This document shows positions 1 to 12,732 of a stretch of 64,000 nt of DNA, one piece after another (within the stretch, counting starts at the first letter, position 1; every line of letters begins with the position of its first letter). The stretch spans positions 689,001 to 753,000 of the forward strand of contig JACEFZ010014476.1 of assembly GCA_014155875.1 (NCBI GenBank), written 5' to 3'. The position numbers and the translations under genes are program-made. This stretch comes from Cepaea nemoralis (Eukaryota > Mollusca > Gastropoda > Stylommatophora > Helicidae). Below the pieces are notes generated by a model, which did not search any database, had not been told where the DNA came from, and saw only the letters and a list, made by a program, of their open reading frames with translations.

Positions 1-1143
1 AAAAGTTCCTCAGCTTGCCAGGCCACCCTATGAAGAACCGATTTGAAAACTTAGCTATGGGGCGGTTGAAAAGAAGTAGTTTATCCACCAGGCCAAACGA
101 CTCTGCAGAGAAACGACCGATCTGCCCACAGTTGGTATCCCCCTGACAACTATTCCAGAGCGAACTCTATGGAAAGATGAACATAAGACTATCACTAAAA
201 ATCCAGACAAAAGTGAGAGGAATATTTGACAAGGAAGAACAAACAGTGTACAGCGCAGAACAGCCATTCTCAGCTTCCTTGTTGACGAATACTCACAGGA
301 CCTCTGCATCCGAGTCTACACAGATGGGTCAGCTCAAAATGCTGTTCGAAATGGAGAAGCGGGAGTGGACATAGAATACCCAAATAATACTAATTACTGT
401 CAAGCTCCCCTGGCATCTGCCAAACTTTAATTACGGCCAGAGGTCCAACAGGAAAGTACGGCCATAACTATGATGCTGAAATTGAGGCACTCAACATAGC
501 AACAGAGAAATTACTAAATACCAGCCATGGTACACAACCTGTGGTGCTATTGACAGATGCAAAAATAGTACTCGAGGCGCTCCTGTCTGGGAAATTGCCA
601 GTACTAAGGACACTACTTTCTTAACTTAGCAGTCAGCATAAGGTCACCATACAGTGGATACCATTCCCCTGTAGAGTACCCGGAAATGACAGAGCTGATT
701 GATCGGCTAAGGAAGGAGCAAAAGAAGAACAGCCTGGTGTACCCATTAATATTACATACCACCAACAGAAAAGAATGATCAAATCAGTCAGAAAGCCACC
801 AAAACCTGCTCAAGACGACTACCACATTATGAACATACCAGAACAAGTTATTATTCTGCGCCTCAGAACAGGACACAATAGATTACGCAACCACATGTAT
901 ACAAAATTTAAGATTGGTGACTCAGCCATGTGCACATGTGGTTTGGCGTCGCAGACAGCTGAGCACATACTCCAAGCCTGCCCAAACTACAACATATCCA
1001 GGCAAACCTTCAGGCCTAGAGAGACAACAGTGGAAGATAAACTTTATAGACCGCTGAGTGAACTAACAAAGACTGTTAGATTCATGCAAGAGACAACATT
1101 GCAGTTATAGACATATTTCAAGTGAACGAAAGAAGAAGAAGAA
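1..1143 (+). pseudogene. LINE-A 3' fragment, decayed RNase H domain
   Basis: This is the 3' end of a non-LTR retrotransposon of the same family as the near-intact copy at 9.7-13.8 kb. Frames shift several times before position 775. The DGS motif of RNase H, the spaced acidic positions and the WIP-type motif before a degraded histidine region can still be followed in pieces up to about 720. From 775 to 1110 the frame is open and encodes the conserved C-terminal tail: RLRTGHNRLRNH, then a CxCG...H...CP zinc-knuckle-like module. The stop at 1110 is followed by about 20 bases and a short (GAA)n tail, which is the LINE terminus. The window edge cuts the 5' side. This is a dead copy. Family assignment is by similarity to the intact copy, seen directly. 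Confidence 0.85.
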
Positions 1144-1639
1144 GCTACGAACTAAGTACTCAACAGTCGACATTTATTCATCTAGTGCAGGAGGAATCAT
1201 ACAACTCGGATGGGTCTATCACAACAATTACTAATATATTTAGATTATAACTTTCTTGGGTATGATAGAGTGGCATGCTTCAATTCAAAACTCGAAGAGG
1301 GAGCATCTGATTGATCTTTTCCCCATCACATGCTGGTGTGGTGGGAAAAGTGCAGGCTGACAGATTGACTGGGTTTGCTCCATTGGGTGTTGTATTGACA
1401 TGTCAAGACCAGGTCCTTTGAGATCAACTCTATAGCGTGGATAGACAGATAAATCATCATAGCCTAGAGATGATGGGGTGTCAAAGAAATGACCAGAGGA
1501 TCTGACCGACAATTAGTACTCCGAGGAAAGGTCAGACCGATATCCAATCAGACTGCATCTGGTACCATTAGTATTGAAACTCTTCGCTGATTGTTGAAGG
1601 TGACGACGGAGCACGTGTGGGAATGCTGTGATGTTGGTT
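1144..1639. other. No gene recognised
   Basis: About 500 bases follow the LINE-A tail with no open frame, repeat family or RNA gene that I can support. Confidence 0.5.
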
Positions 1640-1878
1640 TTCGACTCACGTAGCCGGCTCCGTGGCGAATGTACAAGGACGCATTTCATAATCCCTCATA
1701 CCTGCGTTCGAAACACAGCTGTGTTGGTTTTTTTTTATGTAATGGTATGGGTGCCAGTCGTTCAGAAAACAATGGCAAACTACTGAACGTAAACTTGCCC
1801 AGGAATCACGAACAGCCAAAAATTGATGGGGTTGATTGCTACGTCCGTAAAGGATATGTAACTAACTTATTTTTTTTT
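1640..1878 (+). repeat. SINE-1 copy
   Basis: A tRNA-like head (box-B-like GCGTTCGAAAC near 1703) is followed by the conserved SINE-1 body, in which 'aatggcaaactactgaacg' precedes a 'cttgcc..gaa' block. The copy ends in the family 3' motif 'gtaaaggatatg' and a T/A-rich tail. The same body recurs at 3.1, 4.2, 4.5, 26.4, 38.7, 47.5 and 56.8 kb in this window. Confidence 0.75.
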
Positions 1879-1904
1879 TAAGCCTTAAGTTCTAATAAAT
1901 ATTA

Positions 1905-2380
1905 AACTTAATTTATTAAGTGGCAAGGCAAAATCATAAAACTGAAGTATTTGAAAGATTGGGTTGTGTGACGGTTTGTTCCATGCTCGATCTTCGCAGA
2001 CTGAGATGCTTAGGCCATATTAGGAGACTGTACGATTGCAGATTACCAAAGGACATCCTTTTCTGGGTATTACAGATGGGTAAAAGATCTAGGCATCGGC
2101 CTCTACTACGGTATAAAGATCTGTGTAAGCGGGACATGATTGATATTGCATCTTGAGAGCAAGTCGCCGCTGATCGCGTTGCATGGAGATACAATATCAA
2201 GAATGGAAAAATGAAAAAGGAGAAAATGATTTCAAATAGGTCTCACACTAAGTGTGTGAGACGTCAGATGGTGCATGATGATGGAAATGACCATGTGGTG
2301 ACATGCATCCACAGTGGACGAACATTTACAGTGCGAAATCATGTGATCAGTTACATTCGCTACCGCCATGGGTTGTAGGT
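1905..2380 (+). pseudogene. LINE-B 3' end (reverse transcriptase C-terminus)
   Basis: This is the C-terminal tail of a non-LTR retrotransposon ORF2 protein. The translated pieces carry the landmarks of this LINE tail: LRRLRCLGHIRRLYD, then LPKDI, GKRSRHRPLLRYKDLCKRDM, and a degraded CxxC-type zinc-finger end before the terminal RYRHGL. One internal stop (near 2154) and substitutions of zinc ligands show it is dead. The minus-strand copy at 5.9-6.5 kb is better preserved and matches it segment by segment. Nothing upstream of 1905 belongs to it, so it is a 5'-truncated copy, the usual outcome of target-primed reverse transcription. Confidence 0.75.
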
Positions 2381-2542
2381 GTGCCATTTTGGGAGCGAGT
2401 GGGAGGGGGGGGGGTGGATAATATCGTCTGTCAAGACAGCAAGGTGCCAGCCACATTTAATATACACTGAAAACTCAAATAGACACCATCACCTGTTAAA
2501 CAAAGGAAACGTCCTAAAAGGTGTACAGAAGATTGGCCAGAG

Positions 2543-2630
2543 TTCTTCTTCTTCTTCTTCTTCTTCTTCTTCTTCTTCTTCTTCTTCTTCTTCTTCTTCT
2601 TCTTCTTCTTCTTCTTCTTCTTCTTCTTCT
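2543..2630. repeat. (TTC)n microsatellite, SINE-2 tail
   Basis: An 88-bp uninterrupted TTC tract. On the minus strand it is a (GAA)n run that directly continues the 3' end of the adjacent SINE-2, so it is best read as that element's expanded tail. Confidence 0.9.
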
Positions 2631-2765
2631 GCGTTCATCCGGATTTTTTTTCCAGATGTGACTACGTTGTGCCTGTTTATAGCAGAGCTGCGTTCTTGCG
2701 TCGTTAGGCCGACACATCCGACTTCTGCGGGTATTTGTTGACCGGGTTAACTATCCCGGGGGGGC
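2631..2765 (-). repeat. SINE-2 copy with (GAA)n tail
   Basis: Read on the minus strand, this runs from a CCCGGG-type start through 'ggttaacccggtcaacaaa' (+ strand 'tttgttgaccgggttaac'), 'cagaagtcggatgtgtcgg' and 'caagaacgcagc', to 'ccggatgaacg' and then (GAA)n. Position 14372-14513 on the plus strand has the same order of blocks. No clear Pol III box B is visible, so the head type is unknown. Confidence 0.75.
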
Positions 2766-2814
2766 CAGAGTTCAGAAATCATCACCATCATCGAGTGAAT
2801 TGAGTTGCACTGTT

Positions 2815-3085
2815 TCGACGAGCTGTGACTCAGTGCATCCGACTTCAAGCAAGCGTTTTCTCGAGGTTGCTTTCCCTATCCTTTGACTGTCCCCAATCCA
2901 CCTACAAGGCAGAAGGTTTGTTTGTTACTTTCTGGTCCCTACTCCCTGACCTGCCCGACATAGAAGACCCTATCAGTATCTGCGCTACCGTCAGCATGGC
3001 TCTTAGGGTCGTTAGAACATGCAAGCCTCTCTACCACATCAGAGAGGTTATATTTGTTAATTTCTTTAATCACAGAATAAGCTGA
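2815..3085 (-). pseudogene. LINE-A 5'-region fragment
   Basis: On the minus strand this segment matches the 5' untranslated region of the near-intact LINE-A (about 9690-9930). The shared order is 'gtagagaggcttgc', 'aacgaccctaagagc', 'gcagatactgatagggtc', 'ccttgtaggtggattgggg', 'agtcaaaggatagggaaagc' and a final 'gaagtcggatg'. It carries no ORF2 sequence, so it is a detached 5' piece. The antisense strand is open in both copies with partly conserved residues. I treat that as a by-product of DNA-level conservation, not as a gene. Confidence 0.7.
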
Positions 3086-3097
3086 GCCCATATTTTG

Positions 3098-3297
3098 TTG
3101 AGGCAAAACGTGCGCGAGAATGTAACCTGCGCGAGATTCGGTAGCGGTTCTCGCCGCGTTGGTAACTTACGGGGTATGTGAGCCGGTCGCTCAGAAAGCA
3201 ATGGCAAACGTCTTAGCGTAATCTTGCCTAGTACATCAACAGCAGCTGAGAAATGCTGATGCTGACTGCAACGTCCTGTAAGGGATATGAAAAAAAG
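3098..3297 (+). repeat. SINE-1 copy
   Basis: A head with 'cgcgagattcggtagcggttctcg' is followed by the conserved body 'cgctcagaaagcaatggc', 'taatcttgcct' and 'gctgatgctgactgcaacg'. It ends in the family terminus 'cctgtaagggatatg' and a short A-run. Confidence 0.75.
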
Positions 3298-4170
3298 AAC
3301 TATCATTCCATAGAAGACATTACTACTCTTGAAGAAAACAAAACCGAGAAACTCTTCGCTGAAAGATCGATCTTTAAGAATCTGTTTTATTCCGTCGTGG
3401 TCCATTTAAGGTACATAACGTCAAGTTAGCCCGTGGCAGGTAGAAAACTAAACGTAAGACAACTTGTCTCGGTCTACAAATATTGGAAGCTTCATTTGGT
3501 AAATCGGCGAAGAAAATATTTAAAGGGGCATAACTGTTTTAAAAGTTTTAATTAACGATTTTACTAATTTATCCCCCTTCATTGTCAAGTGTACCATTTT
3601 TGCTAAACTTCTGGAAGCTTGTCGTGTTCCAATTATGCAAATGACTGGTGCTGCAACGAACGAATGCTACAACGAGAGTTATTAATCAATAAATCAGAAT
3701 ACTAAAGTGAACATTTATGCTACAACGAGTGTGGAAGTATACAGGCGTGCATAAAGACCTGTTTAGGTCCCCCCCCCCCCCCTTGATTAGAATGTTAGTT
3801 TTTATCTTTGTTATTGTTTGCTTGGTTCAGTTACCAGTTTAGTTCAGTTATGTGAGTCCTTCCCTTCGTAGTGCTTCCCATTTATATGTTGTGTTCATCT
3901 GTCTCTCTAACAAACACGCCTTACCGTGATGCTACCGATAAGTAACGAACACAGACCGTATCCATGGCGACGAAATGCGTGAGTGTTTGATTGGCTCATA
4001 GGTGCATACTAGATAGGGTACCATTACATTTTTGGAAAGTAAAAGCAGCCTGCGTAATACTGACTATATCGGTGTGCTTATGCCGAGCTGCAGGTTCGAC
4101 GTCTACGCCGGTCAGCTGCACTAAAGTACCCCAGACTTCGGAGTGGGTTTACCTGTTGGCGAAGGACACT

Positions 4171-4172
<2 letters not shown>
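3298..4172. other. No gene recognised; short C-run
   Basis: The interval holds a 13-base C homopolymer at 3770-3782 and otherwise unique-looking sequence. I see no ORF with coding character and no RNA gene. Confidence 0.4.
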
Positions 4173-4214
<42 letters not shown>

Positions 4215-4447
4215 GCATATCCTTTACAGGACATCGCTGTCAACAATAGCATCTTTCAGCTTTTTGTTGATTTCTTGGCAAGATTACGCTCAGTAGTTTG
4301 CCATTGCTTTCTGAGCGGCCGGCTCACATACCCCGTAAGTTACCGATGCGATTCGAACCACTGCTGATTCTCACCGTCATCACGTTACTGACGAGAATAT
4401 ACGAGATTACGGAGAAAAGTCATAACCTCTAAGCCACGAAGCCGGCT
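4173..4447 (-). repeat. SINE-1 copy with T41 (poly-A) tail
   Basis: A run of 41 T at 4173-4213 is the reverse-strand poly-A tail of a SINE-1 whose 3' terminus is 'ggcatatcctttacaggac'. The body reads back through 'cttggcaagattacgctca' and 'ccattgctttctgagcgg'. The tRNA-like head follows with reversed box B 'gattcgaacc' (4350-4359) and 'aagccacgaagccggc' at its 5' end. The long uninterrupted tail suggests a relatively young insertion. Confidence 0.8.
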
Positions 4448-4454
4448 AAGGACA

Positions 4455-4688
4455 CTGGTAGATAGTTGAATATCCTTTAAAGGGCGTTGCGGTCAACGCA
4501 AGAATTAGCTGTGATTTCTTGGCAAGGTTACGTTTAGTAATTTGCCAGTTCTTTCTGATCGTCTGGCACTCATATCATTTTATAGAAACCAACGCAATGC
4601 TGCCAAATCGCCCGCAGTCATGTTTCGAACGCGATATGCGGAATTACGAACTGCGTCCGTAACCACTTTGCCACAGAGCCGGTACACT
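4455..4688 (-). repeat. SINE-1 copy, adjacent to the previous one
   Basis: A second SINE-1 in the same orientation starts only a few bases after the first. It shows the degraded terminus 'atatcctttaaagg', body 'cttggcaaggttacgttta' and head 'tttcgaacgcgatatgcgg', ending in 'ttgccacagagccgg'. It lacks a long tail and is more diverged, hence older. Confidence 0.75.
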
Positions 4689-4689
4689 G

Positions 4690-5888
4690 ATAAATCAGTC
4701 CAGTGCACTAGAAGCACATGTATGGAATACTCTTGGGTTCAAAGCGATCGCATGGGCAGGAAAATACACCGGGTGCTGATTGGTCGGTAGTATAAACATG
4801 GGTCTACACCATATGCCCAATGCTCCAGATTGGTTTATTTGTTACTTTTCTGTTATTTACTATTTGTTAACAGTCAAGAACAGTCACTCTTTACTTCGTC
4901 GTCTTCTGCTGCTTTCATCCGATTTACGAGTATTTAGTTTTTGTTGTGTTTTAAACGTATTTGCATTGTGGTGGCTTTGGAGCAGACACAGTGCGCATTT
5001 GTGGGACAAGTGGGGAAAACGACTCGAACGTCTCGAAATAGAGTACAGTAGGAGTACGACACCCGACCCGCCAGGAAGGTGAAGGGCACACCTGAAACAT
5101 TCGGGAAAGGGCGACCATTCTGACAATCAGAAATCTCCTGTCGTGCTAGCTCCGCGGCGGAGGTTTTTTTTTTTTTTTTACGACTTACAAAGGAGCTGCG
5201 ATATTTGAACCCTTCGGTCAACACATCCGATTTCTTTCCGACATTTTTTGATCGTCAGTTTTGAGAATATTCCGTGGCCTGACATTGGTGATCCCCTATA
5301 CCTTTCATCTTACCGGCAAGCAGCCCCTGCAGAACTATCTCATGAATGCCGGTTACCTCTCAAGGGGCGGGACATGAGCATTCTCTGCATTTCTATGGGG
5401 CTTCAATAAATGCAGAAGCAAAACTGGGCACACTAAGAAATCGTCAATTCGTGCACATGACTGCTTACCTTTACGTTCCTATATTGGGCTTGCAGTTCGT
5501 CACGGGCTGCTTAATCACAGATCGTCAGGAGGCAGTCCCAGGATTAAGACTGATGACTTCCACTTGGTTAGCGGTTCGATTCCTCAGGACCGTTCCCACA
5601 GCTTCTATAGTGTCCTTTTCTTCCATGATCAAACTTCGATTACTGCGCAGAGCTATGATTTCTCTTTGTTCCTGGAAGGTGGAATAAACACATCAAGGGA
5701 ACATTACTCTTTTATAATTTGTTTAAATTTGTATTGCTGTGTTGTCTACCTTTAAATGATAAAATGCCACGGAATGCCAGGCAAGAATTGTGCAACGTAT
5801 TTGTGGCTTCTGTGATTAGACTTGTGACCGCAGGATTACCTTGCCGTCTTGACAGACGATAGTTTGTGCTTCAAAAAGGCATAATAAC
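4690..5888. other. No gene recognised
   Basis: Short open frames occur here. One ends in a charged WDKWGKRLERLEIE stretch (about 4999-5043) that loosely resembles Gypsy gag helices, but nothing around it supports a retrotransposon. A 14-base T-run lies near 5165. I see no supported gene. Confidence 0.35.
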
Positions 5889-9045
<3,157 letters not shown>

Positions 9046-9328
9046 TAGAAATAATGGGGGGAAAAAAGATAACAAAAAGAAACATGAGAACAATAAGGGG
9101 GAGAAAAAGAGAACACAAAGAAATACGAGAACAAAAAGAAATACGAGAATCAAAAGAAAAAAACGAGAACATAAAGAAAAACGAGGGGAAAAAAAGACAA
9201 AAAAAAAGACCAACAAAAAGACAATAGAAAGAAGAAAGGAAAAGGATAAAAGAAAAAGGAAAAATGAAAAGAAAAACAAGAGATAAGGAAGGAAGGAAGG
9301 AAGGAAGGAAGGAAGGAAGGAAGGCACG

Positions 9329-9362
<34 letters not shown>
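9046..9362. repeat. Purine-only strand tract with (GGAA)n and (GGCA)n ends
   Basis: About 240 bases of nearly pure A/G on the plus strand grade into (GGAA)n (about 9286-9323) and then (GGCA)n (9324-9362). Such strand asymmetry can adopt triplex structures. The lysine-rich and the leucine/phenylalanine-rich open frames here are compositional artefacts. Confidence 0.85.
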
Positions 9363-9363
<1 letters not shown>

Positions 9364-9561
9364 CGCAATAAGCTATCACATCAAGGCAACAATCCAGCGA
9401 TGTCTGCTGTCAGAAGCTGCACTCCTTGCTGTAGTATGTGAACTGATTTCTGCTATGTTCAGACAAACGCCATTCGTTTAACGGGAACGCACTGGGAGAT
9501 ATGTGTGTTGTGTGTGGCTGTGACCTCATTGGACAGTGCTGCATATGTCATGACCAGTCAC

Positions 9562-9598
9562 ACATACATACACACATACACACACACACACACGCACT

Positions 9599-9650
<52 letters not shown>
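9562..9650. repeat. (CA)n-(TA)n microsatellite
   Basis: Imperfect CA repeats pass into five to six TA units at 9639-9650, immediately upstream of the LINE-A copy. Confidence 0.9.
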
Positions 9651-9963
9651 CTGGCAAATTGGGAGTCTGAAATCAGATATTGTTTACCCCTCTGCCGTGC
9701 GTCCACCTTGACGAGGTAGAGGGGCTTGCGCGTTCCAATGACCCCAAGAGCTATGCCGACGGTAGCACAGCTACTGGTAGGGTCACCCATGTCGGACAGG
9801 TCAAGGGAGAGGGACCAGACGAAGAGACGTACAACCCTGCTGCCTTGTAGGTAGACTGGGGACAGTCAAAGGCTAGGGAAAGCATCCCGAACAAATGCTT
9901 GTCGAAATCGGATGTACTGAGCCACAGGCTTGACAAAGAAGTGCAACGTAACTTTATCATTTC

Positions 9964-12732
9964 ATGATGCCACAGATGAAAATTAATCGTTATGGTGCTA
10001 ATCCCGTGAAGTCCCATCAGGCGGTGATAGTGCCGGGCCCCCTGCCTCGAGGGGGTCCACCCATGACTACTGGTGGTCACCTTCCCCTGTGCTGTGGAGT
10101 CAAGGCACAGAGGAGTAGGTTAAGAGCTATTGACCAAACACCCCGGACACTCAACATACTACAATGGAATGCAGAAGGAGGCTATAACAAGAAAGCCTCC
10201 CTAACACAGCGTCTTCATAAAGATAGAATAGATGTGGCATGCATTCAAGAGACACACCTCAACGCCAATCGCACATTTTCAGTCGAGGGATATCAGGCCA
10301 CACGTTTCGACCGTGAAGGACACAAAGGAGGAGTTGTAATACTTACACGAAATACAATACCTTGCAGCGAAGTATCTGTGATCTCTGACAACCAAACGGA
10401 AATTATAGGTGTTGATATAATGATAAAGGACGTGAAAATAAGAATTTACAATCTGTATAGCCCGGCAGATAAGGATCTTACACTCTCAAACATGGAAATA
10501 ACTGACACAAATTGCATTGTTGTCGGAGACTTTAATAGCCGTTCAGAAAGATGGGGATACCCAGATACTGACAAAAGAGGAGATGAAGTGGAGGACTGGG
10601 AAATAGACTCAAATCTCCATCTACTCAACAAAGCGGATGACACAGCGAGCTTCTACTCCAGAAGATGGATTACCACTTCTACTCCAGACTTAGCTTTCTG
10701 CACAGGAGACATCCTCCACAAAATCGATCGCCATGTGCTTGACCAATTAGCAGGTAGTGACCACAGACCAATCAAGCTTGTAATAAATATGGAGTATGTT
10801 CCACAGGAGCAAAAGCCTTTGCCCCGTTGGAATTACAAACGAGCAGATTGGGACAGATTTGCCATACTAACAGACAAATATTGTGAAAACATAAATACAC
10901 GATATGGCAACATGAAGCAAATGGTGGAAAGTCTAAACAGAGCAATAATACAGGCGGCCACTGAGTCTATTCCAAGAGGAGCGAGGAAAAATTACAAACC
11001 ATACTGGACTGAAGAACTACAAATTTTGGAGGACAAAGTTGAAGATGCTAGGAAGACCGCAGAGAGAGAACAAACAACTGAAGCGAACATCTCTCTCAAA
11101 GCCATCTCAGCAAAATATAAAAGAACAGTAAATCAAACAACAAGAGATTGTTGGAGGAAAAAAACAGAAAACCTGAATTTTGACAGGGATGGAAACAAAC
11201 TATGGAAACTAGTGAAAGCCATGAACAATGAAGGACCTAGAAACAAACAAATAACAATTAAACAAGGAAATGCCTTGCTTACAGGAAAAAAGGCTGCAAA
11301 TGCACTAATGGAACACTATGCCAGTGCAAACCACATTGATATTACAGCCGAACAGAAGAAAGCAATCAAAGATAATCAGATACATCATAGATATACAGAG
11401 ACAGCAGCAGAATATATGATGGCAAATCTAACAATGGAAGAAATGGAACAGGCAATGAATACCCTAAAAAAGAAGACATCACCAGGAAAGGATGGAATCA
11501 CAAATGAAATGCTAATAGGACTAGGCACTAAGGCAAAAAAGAAACTACTAGCAGTCCTAAATTACAGCTGGAAGAGGGGAATAGTCCCACAGGCATGGAA
11601 GGAAGCTATACTAATACCAGTCCCAAAGAAAGGAAAAGACCTGGAAGAACCAAATGGCTATCGACCTATCAGTCTTCTTAGCTGTGTAGGAAAATTAATG
11701 GAACGCATTATCAATGGCAGGCTAACATGGCATCTGGAAGAAAACCAACTCTTAACACCTCACCAAGCAGGATTCAGAAAGTACAGATCCACTGAAGATC
11801 AAATAACCTATATAGCTCAGGAAATAGAGGATGCCTTCCAAGAGAAAAAGCACACACTAGCGGTCTGGATAGATTTAGAAAAAGCATTTGATAAAGTATG
11901 GAAGGAAGGACTGAAAGTAAAACTGCAAAAAATGCATGTTTGTGGGAAAATGTACAAATGGATCAGCCACTACCTTGAGAACAGAACTGCCAGGACAAAA
12001 GTACAAGGACAAACCAGCAAAATGATGCTATTGGAGCAAGGTGTCCCCCAAGGAGGAGTTCTTTCACCAACATTATTCCTAGCATATATAAACGACATCA
12101 CGGAAAATTTTCCAGCCAGAGTACACACATCATCCTTTGCAGATGACCTAGCCATATGGACATCTGAAGAATATATTAGTACAGCTAACAGCAGAATACA
12201 GCAAGCCCTATTAGCGCTAGAGGACTGGTCAAAATCATGGCTAGTGAAGATAAGTGAGGAGAAAACAACATGCACAGTGTTCTCCCTCTCAACTAAAACT
12301 CAGCAACCTAAGCTGGTATTGAATGGAAAAATATTGCGCCATGAAGAAAATCCAAACTATCTAGGAGTCACCTTTGATCGTCGCCTGACATGGAAGACAC
12401 AGGTTGAGAAAAATCGAACAAGAGCAAGGCAAAGAATGGCAATCATGAAAAAGCTTGCTGGTACAACGTGGGGAGCAGATGAGAAAGTTCTCAAGAAGTT
12501 ATATACTGGACGGGTGAGGCCAGTACTGGAATATGGCATTGCAGCTTGGGCAACAGCAGCTAAGTCAAACTTTAACAAAATAAGTAGAGTCCAAAATCAA
12601 GGAATGCGAATCATAACTGGAAGCCTGAAGACAACGCCTATTAATGAATTAGAAAAGATCACTTGTTTACAACCAATGCAGGATAGAAGAGATAGCAGAG
12701 CCCAGCAACAAGCTGAAAATTTAGAAGATTGA
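9964..12732 (+). CDS. LINE-A endonuclease/reverse transcriptase ORF (922 aa)
   Basis: This encodes the replication enzyme of the LINE. The APE-like endonuclease nicks target DNA and the reverse transcriptase copies LINE RNA at the nick. Residues 63-275 hold the endonuclease, with LQWNAEGG, IQETHL (catalytic Glu near 96), VVGDFNSR (near 189) and the SDHRPI end motif (near 265). Residues about 480-800 hold the RT: GYRPISLLS (near 564), WIDLEKAFDKVW, GVPQGGVLSP, the catalytic FADD (near 725) and NYLGVTFD. All key residues are present. The N-terminal 60 residues are unmatched and the true start is uncertain. The TGA at 12730 follows a slippery heptamer. The RNase H that normally follows is in the -1 frame. 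A fully open 922-codon frame implies recent activity. Confidence 0.9.
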   Translation: MMPQMKINRYGANPVKSHQAVIVPGPLPRGGPPMTTGGHLPLCCGVKAQRSRLRAIDQTPRTLNILQWNAEGGYNKKASLTQRLHKDRIDVACIQETHLNANRTFSVEGYQATRFDREGHKGGVVILTRNTIPCSEVSVISDNQTEIIGVDIMIKDVKIRIYNLYSPADKDLTLSNMEITDTNCIVVGDFNSRSERWGYPDTDKRGDEVEDWEIDSNLHLLNKADDTASFYSRRWITTSTPDLAFCTGDILHKIDRHVLDQLAGSDHRPIKLVINMEYVPQEQKPLPRWNYKRADWDRFAILTDKYCENINTRYGNMKQMVESLNRAIIQAATESIPRGARKNYKPYWTEELQILEDKVEDARKTAEREQTTEANISLKAISAKYKRTVNQTTRDCWRKKTENLNFDRDGNKLWKLVKAMNNEGPRNKQITIKQGNALLTGKKAANALMEHYASANHIDITAEQKKAIKDNQIHHRYTETAAEYMMANLTMEEMEQAMNTLKKKTSPGKDGITNEMLIGLGTKAKKKLLAVLNYSWKRGIVPQAWKEAILIPVPKKGKDLEEPNGYRPISLLSCVGKLMERIINGRLTWHLEENQLLTPHQAGFRKYRSTEDQITYIAQEIEDAFQEKKHTLAVWIDLEKAFDKVWKEGLKVKLQKMHVCGKMYKWISHYLENRTARTKVQGQTSKMMLLEQGVPQGGVLSPTLFLAYINDITENFPARVHTSSFADDLAIWTSEEYISTANSRIQQALLALEDWSKSWLVKISEEKTTCTVFSLSTKTQQPKLVLNGKILRHEENPNYLGVTFDRRLTWKTQVEKNRTRARQRMAIMKKLAGTTWGADEKVLKKLYTGRVRPVLEYGIAAWATAAKSNFNKISRVQNQGMRIITGSLKTTPINELEKITCLQPMQDRRDSRAQQQAENLED
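12717..12723 (+). promoter_or_regulatory. Candidate -1 ribosomal frameshift site A_AAT_TTA
   Basis: In the frame of the RT ORF the codons read GCT GAA AAT TTA GAA GAT TGA. The seven bases A AAT TTA therefore lie in the canonical X_XXY_YYZ register, seven bases before the stop. A -1 slip enters the RNase H frame at 12723 and gives a join (AENL-RRLTDHPMYK) that looks like a normal RT/RNase H linker. A weak ACCAC/GTGGT stem (12736-12740 with 12760-12764) follows. A simple one-base deletion at this spot would look identical. Confidence 0.45.

Noticed and set aside
4999..5082. Gag-like WDKWGKRLERLEIE peptide
   Set aside because: Too short, with no protease, RT or LTR nearby. Could be chance.
9050..9380. 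Lysine-rich plus-strand and Leu/Phe-rich minus-strand proteins
   Set aside because: Both are explained by the purine-only strand composition and the GGAA/GGCA repeats.
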